From Myxococcales bacterium (GTDB lineage: Bacteria > Myxococcota_A > Polyangia > Polyangiales > Polyangiaceae), in the NCBI GenBank assembly GCA_021847645.1, contig JAJZQG010000006.1:1-64000 (forward strand): DNA of 64,000 nucleotides, written 5' to 3'. Below the pieces are notes generated by a model. It had not been told where the DNA came from. It searched no databases and saw only the letters and a program-made list of their open reading frames with translations. Numbering within the stretch: the stretch's first letter is position 1; each line of letters begins with the position of its first letter. Positions 1 to 9,326 of the stretch are shown in pieces. The position numbers were made by a program, and so were the translations under genes.

Positions 1-128
1 AGCAGCTCGGATTGCGCGGGAGCTCGCGTGGCGGTGAACACCACGCGGCCGTCGGCGCTGGTGCTGTAGACACCGTCGAGCCCAAGGACGTGAAAATGGG
101 GATTAAGATTAAGAGACCCTCCGAATAG
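1..128 (+). CDS. C-terminal end of an unidentified protein (partial)
   Basis: An open frame enters from the left edge and ends at a TAG, giving a 41-residue tail that finishes KMGIKIKRPSE. It has no recognisable domain. It is called as coding because the frame is open from the edge and a GTG start for the next gene follows three bases after its stop, which is the spacing expected within an operon. The gene body lies outside the window, so its function cannot be stated. Confidence 0.4.
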   Translation, partial: QLGLRGSSRGGEHHAAVGAGAVDTVEPKDVKMGIKIKRPSE

Positions 129-131
129 CTG

Positions 132-686
132 GTGATCGGATTGGTGCTCGTCGCGGTCCCGTTGTACCTGTGGCGCCGTCCCAAGGCGGCGAGCACGGTC
201 GAGACCCCAGACGCGGGCGCATCGTCGGCCGCGATCGACGCGGGCCCGCCGCCCGATCCGACGCGCCAGCTGGTGGCCGCCGCGCTCGACGGTGGCGTGG
301 AAGCCGACGGCGTCACGCTCGGCAAGGTGTGGGTCGACAACTGCCAGCGGCCCGGTCCGGGCAAGACACCGCCCGAGCAGTGCGACCGTCAGCCGTTCTT
401 CGAGGAGGCCTTGGTCAAGGCCGTGCTCGAGAACACGTCGTGCGCGCCCCGCTTGCCCAAGGGCGGCTCGATCAGCTTCGCGCTCAGGGTCGACTTCCAG
501 CACAAGAAGTACAACGTGTTCGCGGGCCGCAGCGGCACGGTCCGTCACAAGCAGGCGACCGAAATGGTCAAGTGCGTGCAGCGATCCCTGCCCACGCCCG
601 ATTGGCAGTCGGTGCAGCACCAGTACACGCGCTACGTCATCGCCGTGCTCGCGACCTACCCGCCCGCCGATCGCGCCGCGCAATAG
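132..686 (+). CDS. Membrane-tethered periplasmic protein of unknown function
   Basis: This is a 184-residue protein with a GTG start immediately after the preceding stop. Residues 1-14 form one hydrophobic segment followed by WRRPK, so it is probably an N-terminal anchor with the rest in the periplasm. An Ala/Asp/Pro linker (about 20-55) leads to a compact domain with four cysteines (near 71, 84, 104 and 147), possibly two disulfides. The pattern of anchor, DAG-rich linker and small C-terminal domain with late cysteines resembles AgmX-type proteins of Myxococcota. Function is unknown. It was probably co-transcribed with the gene cut by the left edge. Confidence 0.6.
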   Translation: MIGLVLVAVPLYLWRRPKAASTVETPDAGASSAAIDAGPPPDPTRQLVAAALDGGVEADGVTLGKVWVDNCQRPGPGKTPPEQCDRQPFFEEALVKAVLENTSCAPRLPKGGSISFALRVDFQHKKYNVFAGRSGTVRHKQATEMVKCVQRSLPTPDWQSVQHQYTRYVIAVLATYPPADRAAQ

Positions 687-732
687 CGCTCACGTCGCCT
701 GCGAGCTCTGGCGCTCCGGCGCGCCCGTTGCC

Positions 733-2076
733 ATGATGTCCCCGCACATGCTCGCTCCCGACCACGACACGATGCGTCGTTTGCGATCCGCCGCCAGACA
801 CGCCGCGGATCGAACGGTGCTGTCCCTCGTCAACCTCGCGGTGTACTACGGCGACGCCACGGCCAAGCCGGTCATGGGCACTGCGCCGCGCGAGACGGTG
901 TTCACGCGAGGCAAGCTCTCGGTCCACAGGCTGCAGGGGCCGGCCAGCGACGAGTACGAGCTCGGCAACGCCGTGCACCCGATCGAGGCCGCCCGCATTC
1001 CGGTCCCGGTGCTCGTCATCCCGCCCTTGATGGTCCGCCCCTACGTCTACGACCTGCGGCCGGAGCATTCCATGCTCCGCACCATGCGCAATGCCGGCCT
1101 CGACGTGTTCGTCGTGGACTTCGGCGTCCCCGATCGAAGCGATGAGAACGTCAGTCTCGACGACTACGTGCTGGACTACGTGCCGACCGCGATCGACCAG
1201 ACGCTTCGCGCGTCGGGGGCGCAGCAGCTCGCCGTCGTGGGCTACTGCATGGGCGGCATCTTCGGATTGCTGCACGTGGGCACCTGGCAAGACGAGCGCG
1301 TTCGCGCGCTGGTCACGATCGGCTCACCGGTCAACTTCGACAAGATGGGTATCGTCACGCTGGCGGCCAGGCTCGGCGCCCCGAGCATCGACCACATCAT
1401 CGACGCCATCGGCAACGTGCCAGGCTCCCTGTCTTCGCTGGCCTTCAAGCTGATTAGCGGACACCGCACCATCACCCGCTACGCCGACCTGGCGGCGAAC
1501 CTTCACGACGAGGACTACGTGCGGGCCTTCAACGCGATCAACACGTGGGTCAACGACATGATCCCGTATCCCAAGGAGGCCTTCCGCCAGATGTTCAAGG
1601 AGGTCGTGCACGGCAACAAGCTGCTCACCAACCAGCTCGTGTTCGGCGACCGTCCCTGCGACCTGCGCAACATCCGCTGCCCGCTGCTGGCCTTCGCCGG
1701 CGAGTCCGATAGCGTCGCCACCCCTTCCTCCACCCGCGAGATCGTCGACCTGGTCGCAAGCACGGACAAGCGATTCGTCTCGGTGCCCGGCGGCCACGTC
1801 GCCGTCGTCGCGGGTGGCCATGCGCCCGAGCTCGTGTGGGCCCCCACCGTCAATTGGCTCTGCGATCGGCTCGGCACTCACGCCGAGCCCGCCTCGTCCG
1901 GCGCGATGTCGACCCAGCGTCCCCCAGCACCGTCGACCTCTTCTGCCCAGCCCCACGGCGCGCGCGCCGGCAACAAGCCCGGCGCCGCCCGCTCCGCACG
2001 CGCCGCCTCCCGCGCTCCTCGCGCAACTCCCCCCTCCGACCGCCGCGCCAACCAGCGCAAACGATCTGCGCGCTAG
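733..2076 (+). CDS. phaC: Poly(3-hydroxyalkanoate) synthase-like alpha/beta hydrolase
   Basis: A PHA polymerase links hydroxyacyl-CoA units into storage polyester at the granule surface. The 447-residue product has the PhaC form of the lipase box, GYCMGG, with the nucleophile Cys172; Asp326 (in GESDS) and His355 (in PGGHV) complete the expected triad. The N-terminal VLVIPPLMVRPYVYDL and VFVVDFGVPD segments are typical of the family. The core is close in size to class III PhaC (about 355-390 residues). It is followed by about 65 residues of Ala/Ser/Pro/Arg-rich, strongly basic sequence not normally present. The frame is open further upstream, but that part is antisense-like shadow of the previous gene; ATG 733 begins the conserved sequence. 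No phaE, phaA or phaB neighbour is present, so class and substrate are uncertain. Confidence 0.85.
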   Translation: MMSPHMLAPDHDTMRRLRSAARHAADRTVLSLVNLAVYYGDATAKPVMGTAPRETVFTRGKLSVHRLQGPASDEYELGNAVHPIEAARIPVPVLVIPPLMVRPYVYDLRPEHSMLRTMRNAGLDVFVVDFGVPDRSDENVSLDDYVLDYVPTAIDQTLRASGAQQLAVVGYCMGGIFGLLHVGTWQDERVRALVTIGSPVNFDKMGIVTLAARLGAPSIDHIIDAIGNVPGSLSSLAFKLISGHRTITRYADLAANLHDEDYVRAFNAINTWVNDMIPYPKEAFRQMFKEVVHGNKLLTNQLVFGDRPCDLRNIRCPLLAFAGESDSVATPSSTREIVDLVASTDKRFVSVPGGHVAVVAGGHAPELVWAPTVNWLCDRLGTHAEPASSGAMSTQRPPAPSTSSAQPHGARAGNKPGAARSARAASRAPRATPPSDRRANQRKRSAR

Positions 2077-2155
2077 CCCGCCCTCATCCGAAAAGGTCTG
2101 CCGAGCCCGTCCGAAAAGCGGCGCGAACGACCCGAGGCTGGGGAGCTAGCGCGGT

Positions 2156-2171
2156 ATGTACGAGCGTACAT
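2156..2171. promoter_or_regulatory. 16-bp perfect palindrome, operator-like
   Basis: ATGTACG-AG-CGTACAT is a perfect inverted repeat with 7-bp arms and a 2-nt centre. A 2-nt loop is too short for a stable RNA hairpin, so a dimeric DNA-binding protein site is more likely than a terminator. It lies between the converging phaC and small-protein genes, an unusual place for an operator. What binds it is unknown. Confidence 0.4.
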
Positions 2172-2242
2172 GAGCACCGAGGACCGACCACTCGGGTCGC
2201 GCCGCAGCCTATCGGATGGGCTCTACCCCGCGGCTCTCCGGC

Positions 2243-2521
2243 TCATAGCGCGTGCGCCAGCTTCCGTTCGCCGCTCTCGAACAACACGTCGATCTTCTGC
2301 GGCTCCACGGCCACCACCACGCCGTTGCCGAACTTGGGGTGCTTGATCAGCGCGCCCACCGCATACGTGGTCTTCACCGCGTACGCCTGAAAGTCGGCGT
2401 CGCGCTTGCCAGCCATGGCTTGCGCCCAGTCTGTCGGCTTCGCGTCCTTCAGGTCCGAATCGAGAGGATTGTTCTCCTTGCTCGAGCGGTACGTGACTCG
2501 CTTGGGACGATGGATCGACAT
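2243..2521 (-). CDS. Small protein with an SH3/Tudor-like H-x-KFG-x-G motif
   Basis: This is a 92-residue protein. Its last 40 residues, VGALIKHPKFGNGVVV followed by KIDVLFESGERKL, match the short beta-barrel motif (hydrophobic-x-H-x-KFGxGxV ... V-x-F-x-x-G-x-KxL) known from the C-termini of UvrD/PcrA helicases and CarD-type RNA polymerase-interacting proteins. The first 50 residues are polar. A good ribosome site (GAGGTGAGGA) sits about 7 nt before the ATG. It is the last gene of the minus-strand group headed by tamB. A nucleic-acid or RNA polymerase contact role is inferred from the motif only. Confidence 0.7.
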   Translation of the reverse strand: MSIHRPKRVTYRSSKENNPLDSDLKDAKPTDWAQAMAGKRDADFQAYAVKTTYAVGALIKHPKFGNGVVVAVEPQKIDVLFESGERKLAHAL

Positions 2522-2601
2522 CAGCGTTCCTCACCTCGGTTGCGTGCCGGGCTTGTCTACACAAACTGCGGCGCATGCACAAGCAGGAGCGTCGGACAGG
2601 C

Positions 2602-3366
2602 CTACTCCCGGCGCCGCAACAGCAGGCTCGAAGCGATCCACGACGCCGGCAGGGTGCCGAGCGTTCCCAGCACCAGCACCAGCGCCGACGGCGCGTCGGA
2701 CGACGCCCCCGGGAAGAAGATCGACGTGTCGATCATCAGGTGCCACACGCACGCTCCCCAGAGAAGGCCAGCGCCGTTCCAGACGAGCCGGATGGGCGCG
2801 AGAGCGATGACCATGGTCAGGAAGATCTGGATGGACACCTCCAGCAGCGCCTGGGGCGCGACACCCTGGCCCACCAGGTTGCCCACGTGGCTCAAACCGA
2901 ATGCGACGGCGGACAGCAGCGCGGCCCGCCGCAACGGCAACTGCTCGGCCAGATGGCGAAATGCCAGCCCCCGGAACACGAGCTCCTCGAGCAGAGCCTG
3001 CGCGAGAATCACCCGGACCACCGTCAGCCCCAGGTGATGCGCCGCAGTCAGATCGGTCCCGGGGCGAAGCAGCGCCGCGCCCAGCGCCACCCACGCGGGA
3101 AGCCCGGACACGAACCCGGCCGCCACTACCCGCCCGCGCGGCCTTCCCAGCCCCAGGCGCACCAGCGTCGCGGACACGCTCCCGCCTCGCCAGGCCCTGT
3201 CCGCCACCACCAACGTCACGAGCGCCGCAACCACCGGCAGCAGATCGGACACGAGCCAGCCGGCCAGCGGATCCCATTCGCTCGTCACGCGGCGAAGCAC
3301 GCCCACGACCGACGCGTAGAACAGGAATCCCGCCAGCACGACGCCAAGGAAACGAAGGGCCTTCAT
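2602..3366 (-). CDS. CPBP-family intramembrane metalloprotease
   Basis: This 254-residue integral membrane protein has the three signature motifs of CPBP (CAAX protease and bacteriocin-processing, PF02517) enzymes: EExxxR at Glu127-Glu128-Arg132, FxxxH ending at His160, and HxxxD at His209-Asp213, which would bind the metal and water in the membrane. At least six hydrophobic segments are visible. The ATG overlaps the upstream lipoprotein stop as ATGA, so translation is probably coupled. Members process prenylated or signal-like peptides or give self-immunity; the substrate here is unknown. Confidence 0.85.
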   Translation of the reverse strand: MKALRFLGVVLAGFLFYASVVGVLRRVTSEWDPLAGWLVSDLLPVVAALVTLVVADRAWRGGSVSATLVRLGLGRPRGRVVAAGFVSGLPAWVALGAALLRPGTDLTAAHHLGLTVVRVILAQALLEELVFRGLAFRHLAEQLPLRRAALLSAVAFGLSHVGNLVGQGVAPQALLEVSIQIFLTMVIALAPIRLVWNGAGLLWGACVWHLMIDTSIFFPGASSDAPSALVLVLGTLGTLPASWIASSLLLRRRE

Positions 3367-4331
3367 GGGGCCGTGGCCTTGTCGGTCACGGGAAACAGAT
3401 CGCGCAGCTTGCCTCTCCACATCACCCACGCCTGCGCCACGCCGGGTTCGAGCGGCGCACGCTTCTGCGCCGCAGCGTCCACCTCATCGAGCACGCGCTT
3501 GGCCGGCTCTCCGGAACGCAGCCGGTGCCATGCTCGCTCCAGCGCGGCCCGAAGAACATCGGTGGTGCTCGGCGCTGGCGCGCCCGCGTCATCCTCTCGC
3601 GGCGGCTCGCTCGCTTGCGCCGCCTGCCGGGCGTGCCACTGCCGCAGCGACGGCGCGTCCACGCGGTACTCCCCGCCGTCGAACACGGTCACCTCCATGA
3701 GGCGCGGCCCGATCGGATCCGGCCCCGCGATATGCAGCATGCCTGCCGGGTCCGGAAGTCCGTCCTCGTTCACGTCCATCGCCGTCGTCGGCGCCACCGC
3801 GCCCTGCATCGGATACGGCGACGATCCCTGCGGATGCACGCCCCAGATCTCGTAGGTTCCGTCGTCCGCGCCGAGGACCACGTCGGGCAACCCATCCGAA
3901 TTCAGATCCGTTCCCGAGCTCCAGCCCCCGCCGGACGCCAACGAATCGACCAGACGCGTCCTCGCCACTCTTCCGCGCTCGGGCGCATCGCCCGGGCCCA
4001 CGGCGAGCACGATTCCGTAGCGTGTCACCACCCGCACCGCGTGCACCGGCCGCCCCAGCGCATCCGTGGCGCTCAACCCGAACAACACCAGCGGCTGTCC
4101 GTCCGGAAACTTGCCCCGACGCTCCACGTCGACCGTCATGGCCGCGGACGCGATCTCCGCACGCACGCGCGCAAGGTGCTCGTCCAGATCCGCCGGCGAG
4201 ACCACATCGGTCCAGCGGATTCCCGTCGGCCAGGGAGACACGTTGTGGTCCGACGCGCACCCCGCGGCCCACGCGGCGGCGAGCACCACGCCGCACGCAC
4301 CCAGCACCTTGGTCAATATCGATGCTGCCAT
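3363..4331 (-). CDS. Lipoprotein with FG-GAP/EF-hand-like Asp-rich repeats
   Basis: The 322-residue product starts with a hydrophobic leader and a lipobox ending AAGC (Cys25), so it should be lipid-anchored. In the middle, DLNSDGLPDVVLG and DVNEDGLPD are calcium-loop repeats of the FG-GAP/VCBS kind, each followed by hydrophobic strands, suggesting a partial beta-propeller. The C-terminal 100 residues are Ala-rich and helical. The start lies 16 nt inside the end of tamB, and the stop overlaps the CPBP gene, so three genes form one coupled unit. Periplasmic or outer-membrane location is inferred from the lipobox; no enzymatic motif is visible. Confidence 0.8.
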   Translation of the reverse strand: MAASILTKVLGACGVVLAAAWAAGCASDHNVSPWPTGIRWTDVVSPADLDEHLARVRAEIASAAMTVDVERRGKFPDGQPLVLFGLSATDALGRPVHAVRVVTRYGIVLAVGPGDAPERGRVARTRLVDSLASGGGWSSGTDLNSDGLPDVVLGADDGTYEIWGVHPQGSSPYPMQGAVAPTTAMDVNEDGLPDPAGMLHIAGPDPIGPRLMEVTVFDGGEYRVDAPSLRQWHARQAAQASEPPREDDAGAPAPSTTDVLRAALERAWHRLRSGEPAKRVLDEVDAAAQKRAPLEPGVAQAWVMWRGKLRDLFPVTDKATAP

Positions 4332-7300
4332 ACCACGTCGAAGACGGAGCTTCCCTTGTTGCCCACCGTGGTTCGCATCGACCACTCCTTGAGGAACCGC
4401 CAGTCGAGCGTCACCATGTACACGTCCTGCGTCTGGCCGGGAGCCAGCGCACCCGTGTTGACCGTCGTCTCCGCGGTCACGTTGCGCGCCACCTGCACCG
4501 CGATCGTGGGACGCACGTTCCGCGCCTCGGATGTGTCCACACGCGTGCTGACGTTGATGGGGGAGACGTCCTGCAGCAGCTGGTTGATGCCCACGCTCGC
4601 CACGCCGCCGCCCACACCCGCAGCCGCTGCCGTGTCCCCCGAGTTGCCCACCGTCGGAGACATCGCTGCCACCTCGGTGCCCGTCGTGCCGGTCAGGATC
4701 ATCGACAGGATCTCCGAGGCCGGCCGCGCAGGAATGCTGCGGAACCGGACGTTCGGGTTCTTCAACGGCCCCGTCACCTCCGCGATCACGCGCGTGCCGT
4801 CCGGTGCATCCCACCTGGTCGCGACGTTGATCGACGGTTCGCCTGGGTCCCCGTCGAAGATCAGCCGGCCCTGTCCGCGCTCGATCTCGAAGGTCTTGCC
4901 GACCACGTCCAGCTTGCCGTCGAGCAGGTCGACATGCCCCTGCATCTGCGCCGGCGCAGAACCTCCGGGCAGGATGAGCAGCGGCGCTTGCGACGAATCG
5001 TTCGGCGTCGCAACCGACACGTCCAGATCCGATCGCGAGACGGCCACCGGCGACCGGGTAATGAAGCGGACGTACCAGGGGATGGCCTTTGCGACGTGTG
5101 CCGGCGTTCTCACCCAGGCTTGCCAGGCCTCTCCGGGCCGTGACACCTGATAGAGGTTGCCGCCTTCGGATGTCGGCACCATCACGATGTCGGGGTCGCG
5201 CGTGGTCTGCTGCACGTTACGAAGACTGGACTCCGAGAGCACCAGATGCGCCTTGTCGAACTCCACCAGCGCCTGGTTGCGATCGCTGCCGAGGTAGACG
5301 TTCGCGAACACCTCGCCGTCGAAGTCGCCGAGCGGAATTCCCTCGTAGGTCAGGCGAAGGGGGTTGTTCTTGTCGGACGCTGCGCCCACCGCGACATGGC
5401 TGGGGATCAGGTTGGTCAGGTCGATCTTCGCATTGACGGCTATCGCCCCGGATGCCGCGTGAGCCACCAGGTTGTCGACCGAAAGCTGCTCGGGCCCGGT
5501 CGACCGGATACGCGCCGTGGCGCCCGTGAACTCCTGACCCAGCACCGGCACCTCGAACGCTCCCTGCGTCAGCGTCAGATCTGCCATGCGTACGGCGGAT
5601 TCTCCCGCTTTCGGCGACCACGTCGCGTACACCGACCCGTCGAGCGTCCCCTCCAGGTAGCTCAGCGTCGGAGACACCAACGGAGCCAGCAGCGCCACGT
5701 CGAAGTCGTTCGCCTCGACCCACGTGTCCACGGATTCGTCGCTGCGGACCTGCGGTGTGAGCCCACCGCTCCAGTGCACCTGGCGCGTGTCCACACCGAT
5801 CGTCAAACGCGTCACCATCCCGCGCTGCGCATCCGGGTTCATGAGCTTGAGCGTGCCGCCCAAGCCGCGGTCGTCGGTGCGCAACACCAGCACGCTCTTC
5901 TCGTAACGCGTCGCAGACCCAACCCGCAGGCCGTCCACGTCGACTTGCACGCCGAACTCGGGATCGAGCCCGAGGTTCCGGATGCCCCCCGAAATCGAAA
6001 GCTTGCCCGCCACGTCGTTGTCCAGCAGCACCGGGAAGTCCGACAGCTCGATGTCGTGCAGCGACGCCACGATGTCGGCGACCCACGGGATCTGCGAGAT
6101 CGACGACGACCTGAGGGCCAGCGACCAGTCCACGTCGACGTTCGCGGTGACGTTGCCCACCGGGCGCAGCAGCGCATCGCCGGAGCTGCTCGCGGCGCGC
6201 CAGCGGGGCTCGCGGCACAAGGAGTCCAACGACGCGTCCGACGGCACGGAAGCCTGACGGTGCAGCATCTCGGCATACAGTCCCGCGCGCGCGCCGTCGT
6301 AGGAGCCCAGCGCGCAGACCGTCTCCGCGAGATGCCAGGCGGGATCCACCGGCGTGGCGTCCAACACCTGAAGCGCGTAGTCGAATCGAGGCTTCGCGAA
6401 GCTGCCCTGCAGCCGAATCCAACCCGCTACCTCGTCCGCGTCCACGGGCAGATCCGAGGCCCACGGCAGCGGCTTCTTGAGCGCGGAGAATGATCGCTCC
6501 AGCACGGTCAGCTTCGCGTCCAGCGGGGCCGTCGCCAGCAGCACGCGCCATCGCGCGCGGTCGCGCAGCAGCGACACGTAGTCCACGTCCGCCACCGACC
6601 CGAACGTCACCAGCACGTTGCGATCGCGCGGATCGCAGGGTTCCGGGTCCGACTTGGATCGACTGTCGCGCACGCACGCGGTTGCCGTCACTCGACCGGC
6701 GGAGGTCATCGACGCAGCGGCGAACAGGTCGGCCCCCTGGATCTTGCGTACGGCATCCTTGGCGCCAAGCTCGATGGAGAAGCCGGTGGTCGATACCGCC
6801 GCCGACCACGACGGCGGCTGGTCCGCCGAGTCGCGCACCACGTCGGCGTGCGCCCTGACCATGCCCGTCATCGTCGGCGTCTTGAACTGCGCAATGCGCT
6901 CCAAGATCCCCAGCAGGGAGTTGGCGTTCTCGTTGGCGAAGTCGATCGACAGCTCCGAGACCCTCGCCGTCCCCGTCGCGCCTTCCCATGACTTCGGGTC
7001 CGTCACGGGACCGTGCAGGCTCAGCTCCGCGCCCGCGCTGAGCGATACCACTCCCTGCCCCTTCACGCTGCGCGGTGGCAGACACACACCCTCGCCTTCG
7101 CTTCCCTGGTCCGCGGGAGCCGTGCCAGCCACCGACGCGTTGGCCGCCATGCTCACGTGGCTTCCGTCGAACCGGGCGCGCAAGGACACGTCGATGTCGG
7201 GCGCGAACATCTGCAACCGTGTCGCATCGAATGCCACGCACCCGCTCGTCTCGTTGCCGCGCGTCTGCAGATCGAGCGAGAGCGACGCCTCCCCGCGCAT

Positions 7301-9208
7301 GTCCGCCACCGGCAGCCCGAGCAGGCCGGCCACCCGCTGGACGAGCAACTTTTGGGTCGTGGCCCGCACCATGAACCCGTTGGGTCCCACGCGCGCCTCG
7401 GCCTCGAAGGGATCGCCCAGCCCCTCGACCCCAATTTTGCCCAGGTCGACCTCGGCCCCGCGAGCCTGGACCTGGGGCACCTTGATCGTCACCGTCTCGC
7501 CGTTCGTCTTGATCGTCACCGACGTGTTGCGCAGCCCTACGGTCTTCTCCAGAACCAACGCTGCAACCGCACGCACATCCGGCGTCGTGTCGTCGCGCAG
7601 ATCGATCGTGGCCTCGGGCTTCGTCGCGGGCCCGCGCAAGGTCGCCGCCACCCGCGCCCAGCGCAGCCTTCCCGCCGTGAGCTGCGAGCCGCGCACGTCC
7701 GCGTCGACCTCCAGCGCCCCGGGCTCGCCCCACGCGTGCGCCGTCACCCTTCCCGACGCCATCGCAATCGGCCCGCGACGCGCCCCCGTCAGGTCTGCCG
7801 TCAACTTCGCGTCGATGCGCCCCTTGCTCCACGTCGCGTCCAGATCCGCAACCGCCCGCCCGTCGATCTCGTGGTGCAGACGCGGCGCGTTCTGCATCGC
7901 GTCGACCGTCGTGCTCGCCTTGATCTGCACATCTCCCGCCCGCGTGACGTTGAACCTGGCTTCCACCGGCATCCCGGGCTCGTGCAGCCACGCCGTGCCG
8001 CTCACACCGGTCGCGTCTACCGTGCAATCGATCTTCGACTCGGGCACCTCTACCCCTTGCAGGGTCGTCGCCGGAATCGTCCCACTCATCGTCGCCCGCA
8101 CCGGCTTGCCACCACCAAACGCCAGCGACACCCGCGCATCCAACCCCAGATCCGTGGCCGGCAGCGTCGCTTGGATCGACGACAGGTCCACATGGCTCGC
8201 GCTCACGTGGAACTCCGTGCCCTGGCCCGTGGCCACCAGCCGTCCCCTGGCGTTCAGCGTGGCCTGCGAAAGGTGCAGCTGCGCGGTCGTGTCCAGCGTC
8301 GGAAACGCGCCATGCCACTCGACGTGCGCGTCCACCGGCTCGCCCGCCTTCAGCCCGGGAAAAAACGGCAGGAAGGGATCGGTCGTCGTGCTCGGAACAT
8401 CCACCGCCGCGTCCACGTAGCTCCCGTTGAGCCTGGCCTTGCCCGAGAACAGCACGTCGCCGAACGACGCCAGGAAGTCGGTCCAGAACAGGCTCGGCGT
8501 CCGGAAGTGAAAGTCCAGCGTCGTGCTCAGTACCGCCGGCAGCGTGTTCCTCGAGACCACGGGGAACGGACGCGTGTCGATGCGCACGTCGCCGGGCGCG
8601 GCATAGACCGAACCGGTCAGCCCTTTCGCCTCGGCTTCGAGCGCTCCCACGACACGCAGCTCCCCGCGTGCCCGGATCGTGCCGATCTCGATCGCCGGCA
8701 GATCCACGACCACGGCACGTGCCGGCGCGGTCGGCAGCGTAGGCACCGCAGGAGCTGGCTTCTCCGGCGGAAGGAACGTGCTGGCCAACGTCACCTTGCC
8801 GTCCTTGCCCTCGAGCAGCGTGACGTCGACGACATCCGCCCGGACGAACGTAGAGCGCAGCTTCACCGGGCCGGAGTCGAACAAGGCCGAAACCGCGATG
8901 CCCAGCAGGTTCGCCCGCGCCCGCAGACGCGGCGCCGCCAGAACCACGTTGCCCTCCGGATCGCGGATAACCACATCGTCAGCCTCGAACCCGCTCAGGC
9001 TCAGCGACTCGAACCTGTCGATCTCCACGCTTCCGCGGATGCCCTTGCTGATCGTCGTCGACAGCGCGCGCGTCGCCAGCCTGCGCGACGGCGGCAACGG
9101 TAGATGGACCGCCAGCCCCACGACGAACGTCGCCGAAAAGGTAGCCACGAGCGCCACGGTTGTGCCCGTGCGTCCGGCGACCTTTCCGAGTCGTTGTCGA
9201 ATCTGCAT
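4313..9208 (-). CDS. tamB: TamB-like translocation/assembly (AsmA-superfamily) protein
   Basis: This is a 1631-residue protein, about 25 percent longer than Escherichia coli TamB (1259). It has one N-terminal membrane helix (about residues 18-36) and then a very long series of amphipathic beta-strand repeats (the AsmA/DUF748-like groove), ending in the conserved C-terminal TamB domain (DUF490), where LEGTLDGSVYATW, LDGKLDVVGKTFEIERGQG and PNVRFRSIPARPASEILSMI are recognisable. TamB-type proteins span the periplasm and are implicated in phospholipid transport and outer-membrane protein assembly. Its usual partner TamA (an Omp85 protein) is not in the window. The following lipoprotein and CPBP genes overlap in series and may be co-regulated. 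Confidence 0.85.
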   Translation of the reverse strand: MQIRQRLGKVAGRTGTTVALVATFSATFVVGLAVHLPLPPSRRLATRALSTTISKGIRGSVEIDRFESLSLSGFEADDVVIRDPEGNVVLAAPRLRARANLLGIAVSALFDSGPVKLRSTFVRADVVDVTLLEGKDGKVTLASTFLPPEKPAPAVPTLPTAPARAVVVDLPAIEIGTIRARGELRVVGALEAEAKGLTGSVYAAPGDVRIDTRPFPVVSRNTLPAVLSTTLDFHFRTPSLFWTDFLASFGDVLFSGKARLNGSYVDAAVDVPSTTTDPFLPFFPGLKAGEPVDAHVEWHGAFPTLDTTAQLHLSQATLNARGRLVATGQGTEFHVSASHVDLSSIQATLPATDLGLDARVSLAFGGGKPVRATMSGTIPATTLQGVEVPESKIDCTVDATGVSGTAWLHEPGMPVEARFNVTRAGDVQIKASTTVDAMQNAPRLHHEIDGRAVADLDATWSKGRIDAKLTADLTGARRGPIAMASGRVTAHAWGEPGALEVDADVRGSQLTAGRLRWARVAATLRGPATKPEATIDLRDDTTPDVRAVAALVLEKTVGLRNTSVTIKTNGETVTIKVPQVQARGAEVDLGKIGVEGLGDPFEAEARVGPNGFMVRATTQKLLVQRVAGLLGLPVADMRGEASLSLDLQTRGNETSGCVAFDATRLQMFAPDIDVSLRARFDGSHVSMAANASVAGTAPADQGSEGEGVCLPPRSVKGQGVVSLSAGAELSLHGPVTDPKSWEGATGTARVSELSIDFANENANSLLGILERIAQFKTPTMTGMVRAHADVVRDSADQPPSWSAAVSTTGFSIELGAKDAVRKIQGADLFAAASMTSAGRVTATACVRDSRSKSDPEPCDPRDRNVLVTFGSVADVDYVSLLRDRARWRVLLATAPLDAKLTVLERSFSALKKPLPWASDLPVDADEVAGWIRLQGSFAKPRFDYALQVLDATPVDPAWHLAETVCALGSYDGARAGLYAEMLHRQASVPSDASLDSLCREPRWRAASSSGDALLRPVGNVTANVDVDWSLALRSSSISQIPWVADIVASLHDIELSDFPVLLDNDVAGKLSISGGIRNLGLDPEFGVQVDVDGLRVGSATRYEKSVLVLRTDDRGLGGTLKLMNPDAQRGMVTRLTIGVDTRQVHWSGGLTPQVRSDESVDTWVEANDFDVALLAPLVSPTLSYLEGTLDGSVYATWSPKAGESAVRMADLTLTQGAFEVPVLGQEFTGATARIRSTGPEQLSVDNLVAHAASGAIAVNAKIDLTNLIPSHVAVGAASDKNNPLRLTYEGIPLGDFDGEVFANVYLGSDRNQALVEFDKAHLVLSESSLRNVQQTTRDPDIVMVPTSEGGNLYQVSRPGEAWQAWVRTPAHVAKAIPWYVRFITRSPVAVSRSDLDVSVATPNDSSQAPLLILPGGSAPAQMQGHVDLLDGKLDVVGKTFEIERGQGRLIFDGDPGEPSINVATRWDAPDGTRVIAEVTGPLKNPNVRFRSIPARPASEILSMILTGTTGTEVAAMSPTVGNSGDTAAAAGVGGGVASVGINQLLQDVSPINVSTRVDTSEARNVRPTIAVQVARNVTAETTVNTGALAPGQTQDVYMVTLDWRFLKEWSMRTTVGNKGSSVFDVVWQHRY

Positions 9209-9326
9209 GGCGCTGCCCGCTGCGTAGCAGTGTTACACCAGACGGGCCGCTTCGGCACCTCGCACAACCGCACTGCGCTGGCGCGCCTCGCGCACGAGCC
9301 GAAGCCCGCGGGCGCTGCTCGGCCAG

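Noticed and set aside
5217-8318. Minus-strand open frame of over 1000 codons within tamB
   Set aside because: It lies in another frame of the same strand as tamB. Its translation is Arg/Gly/Ala-rich with no domain, whereas the tamB frame has clear family motifs throughout. Long shadow frames are expected at this GC content.
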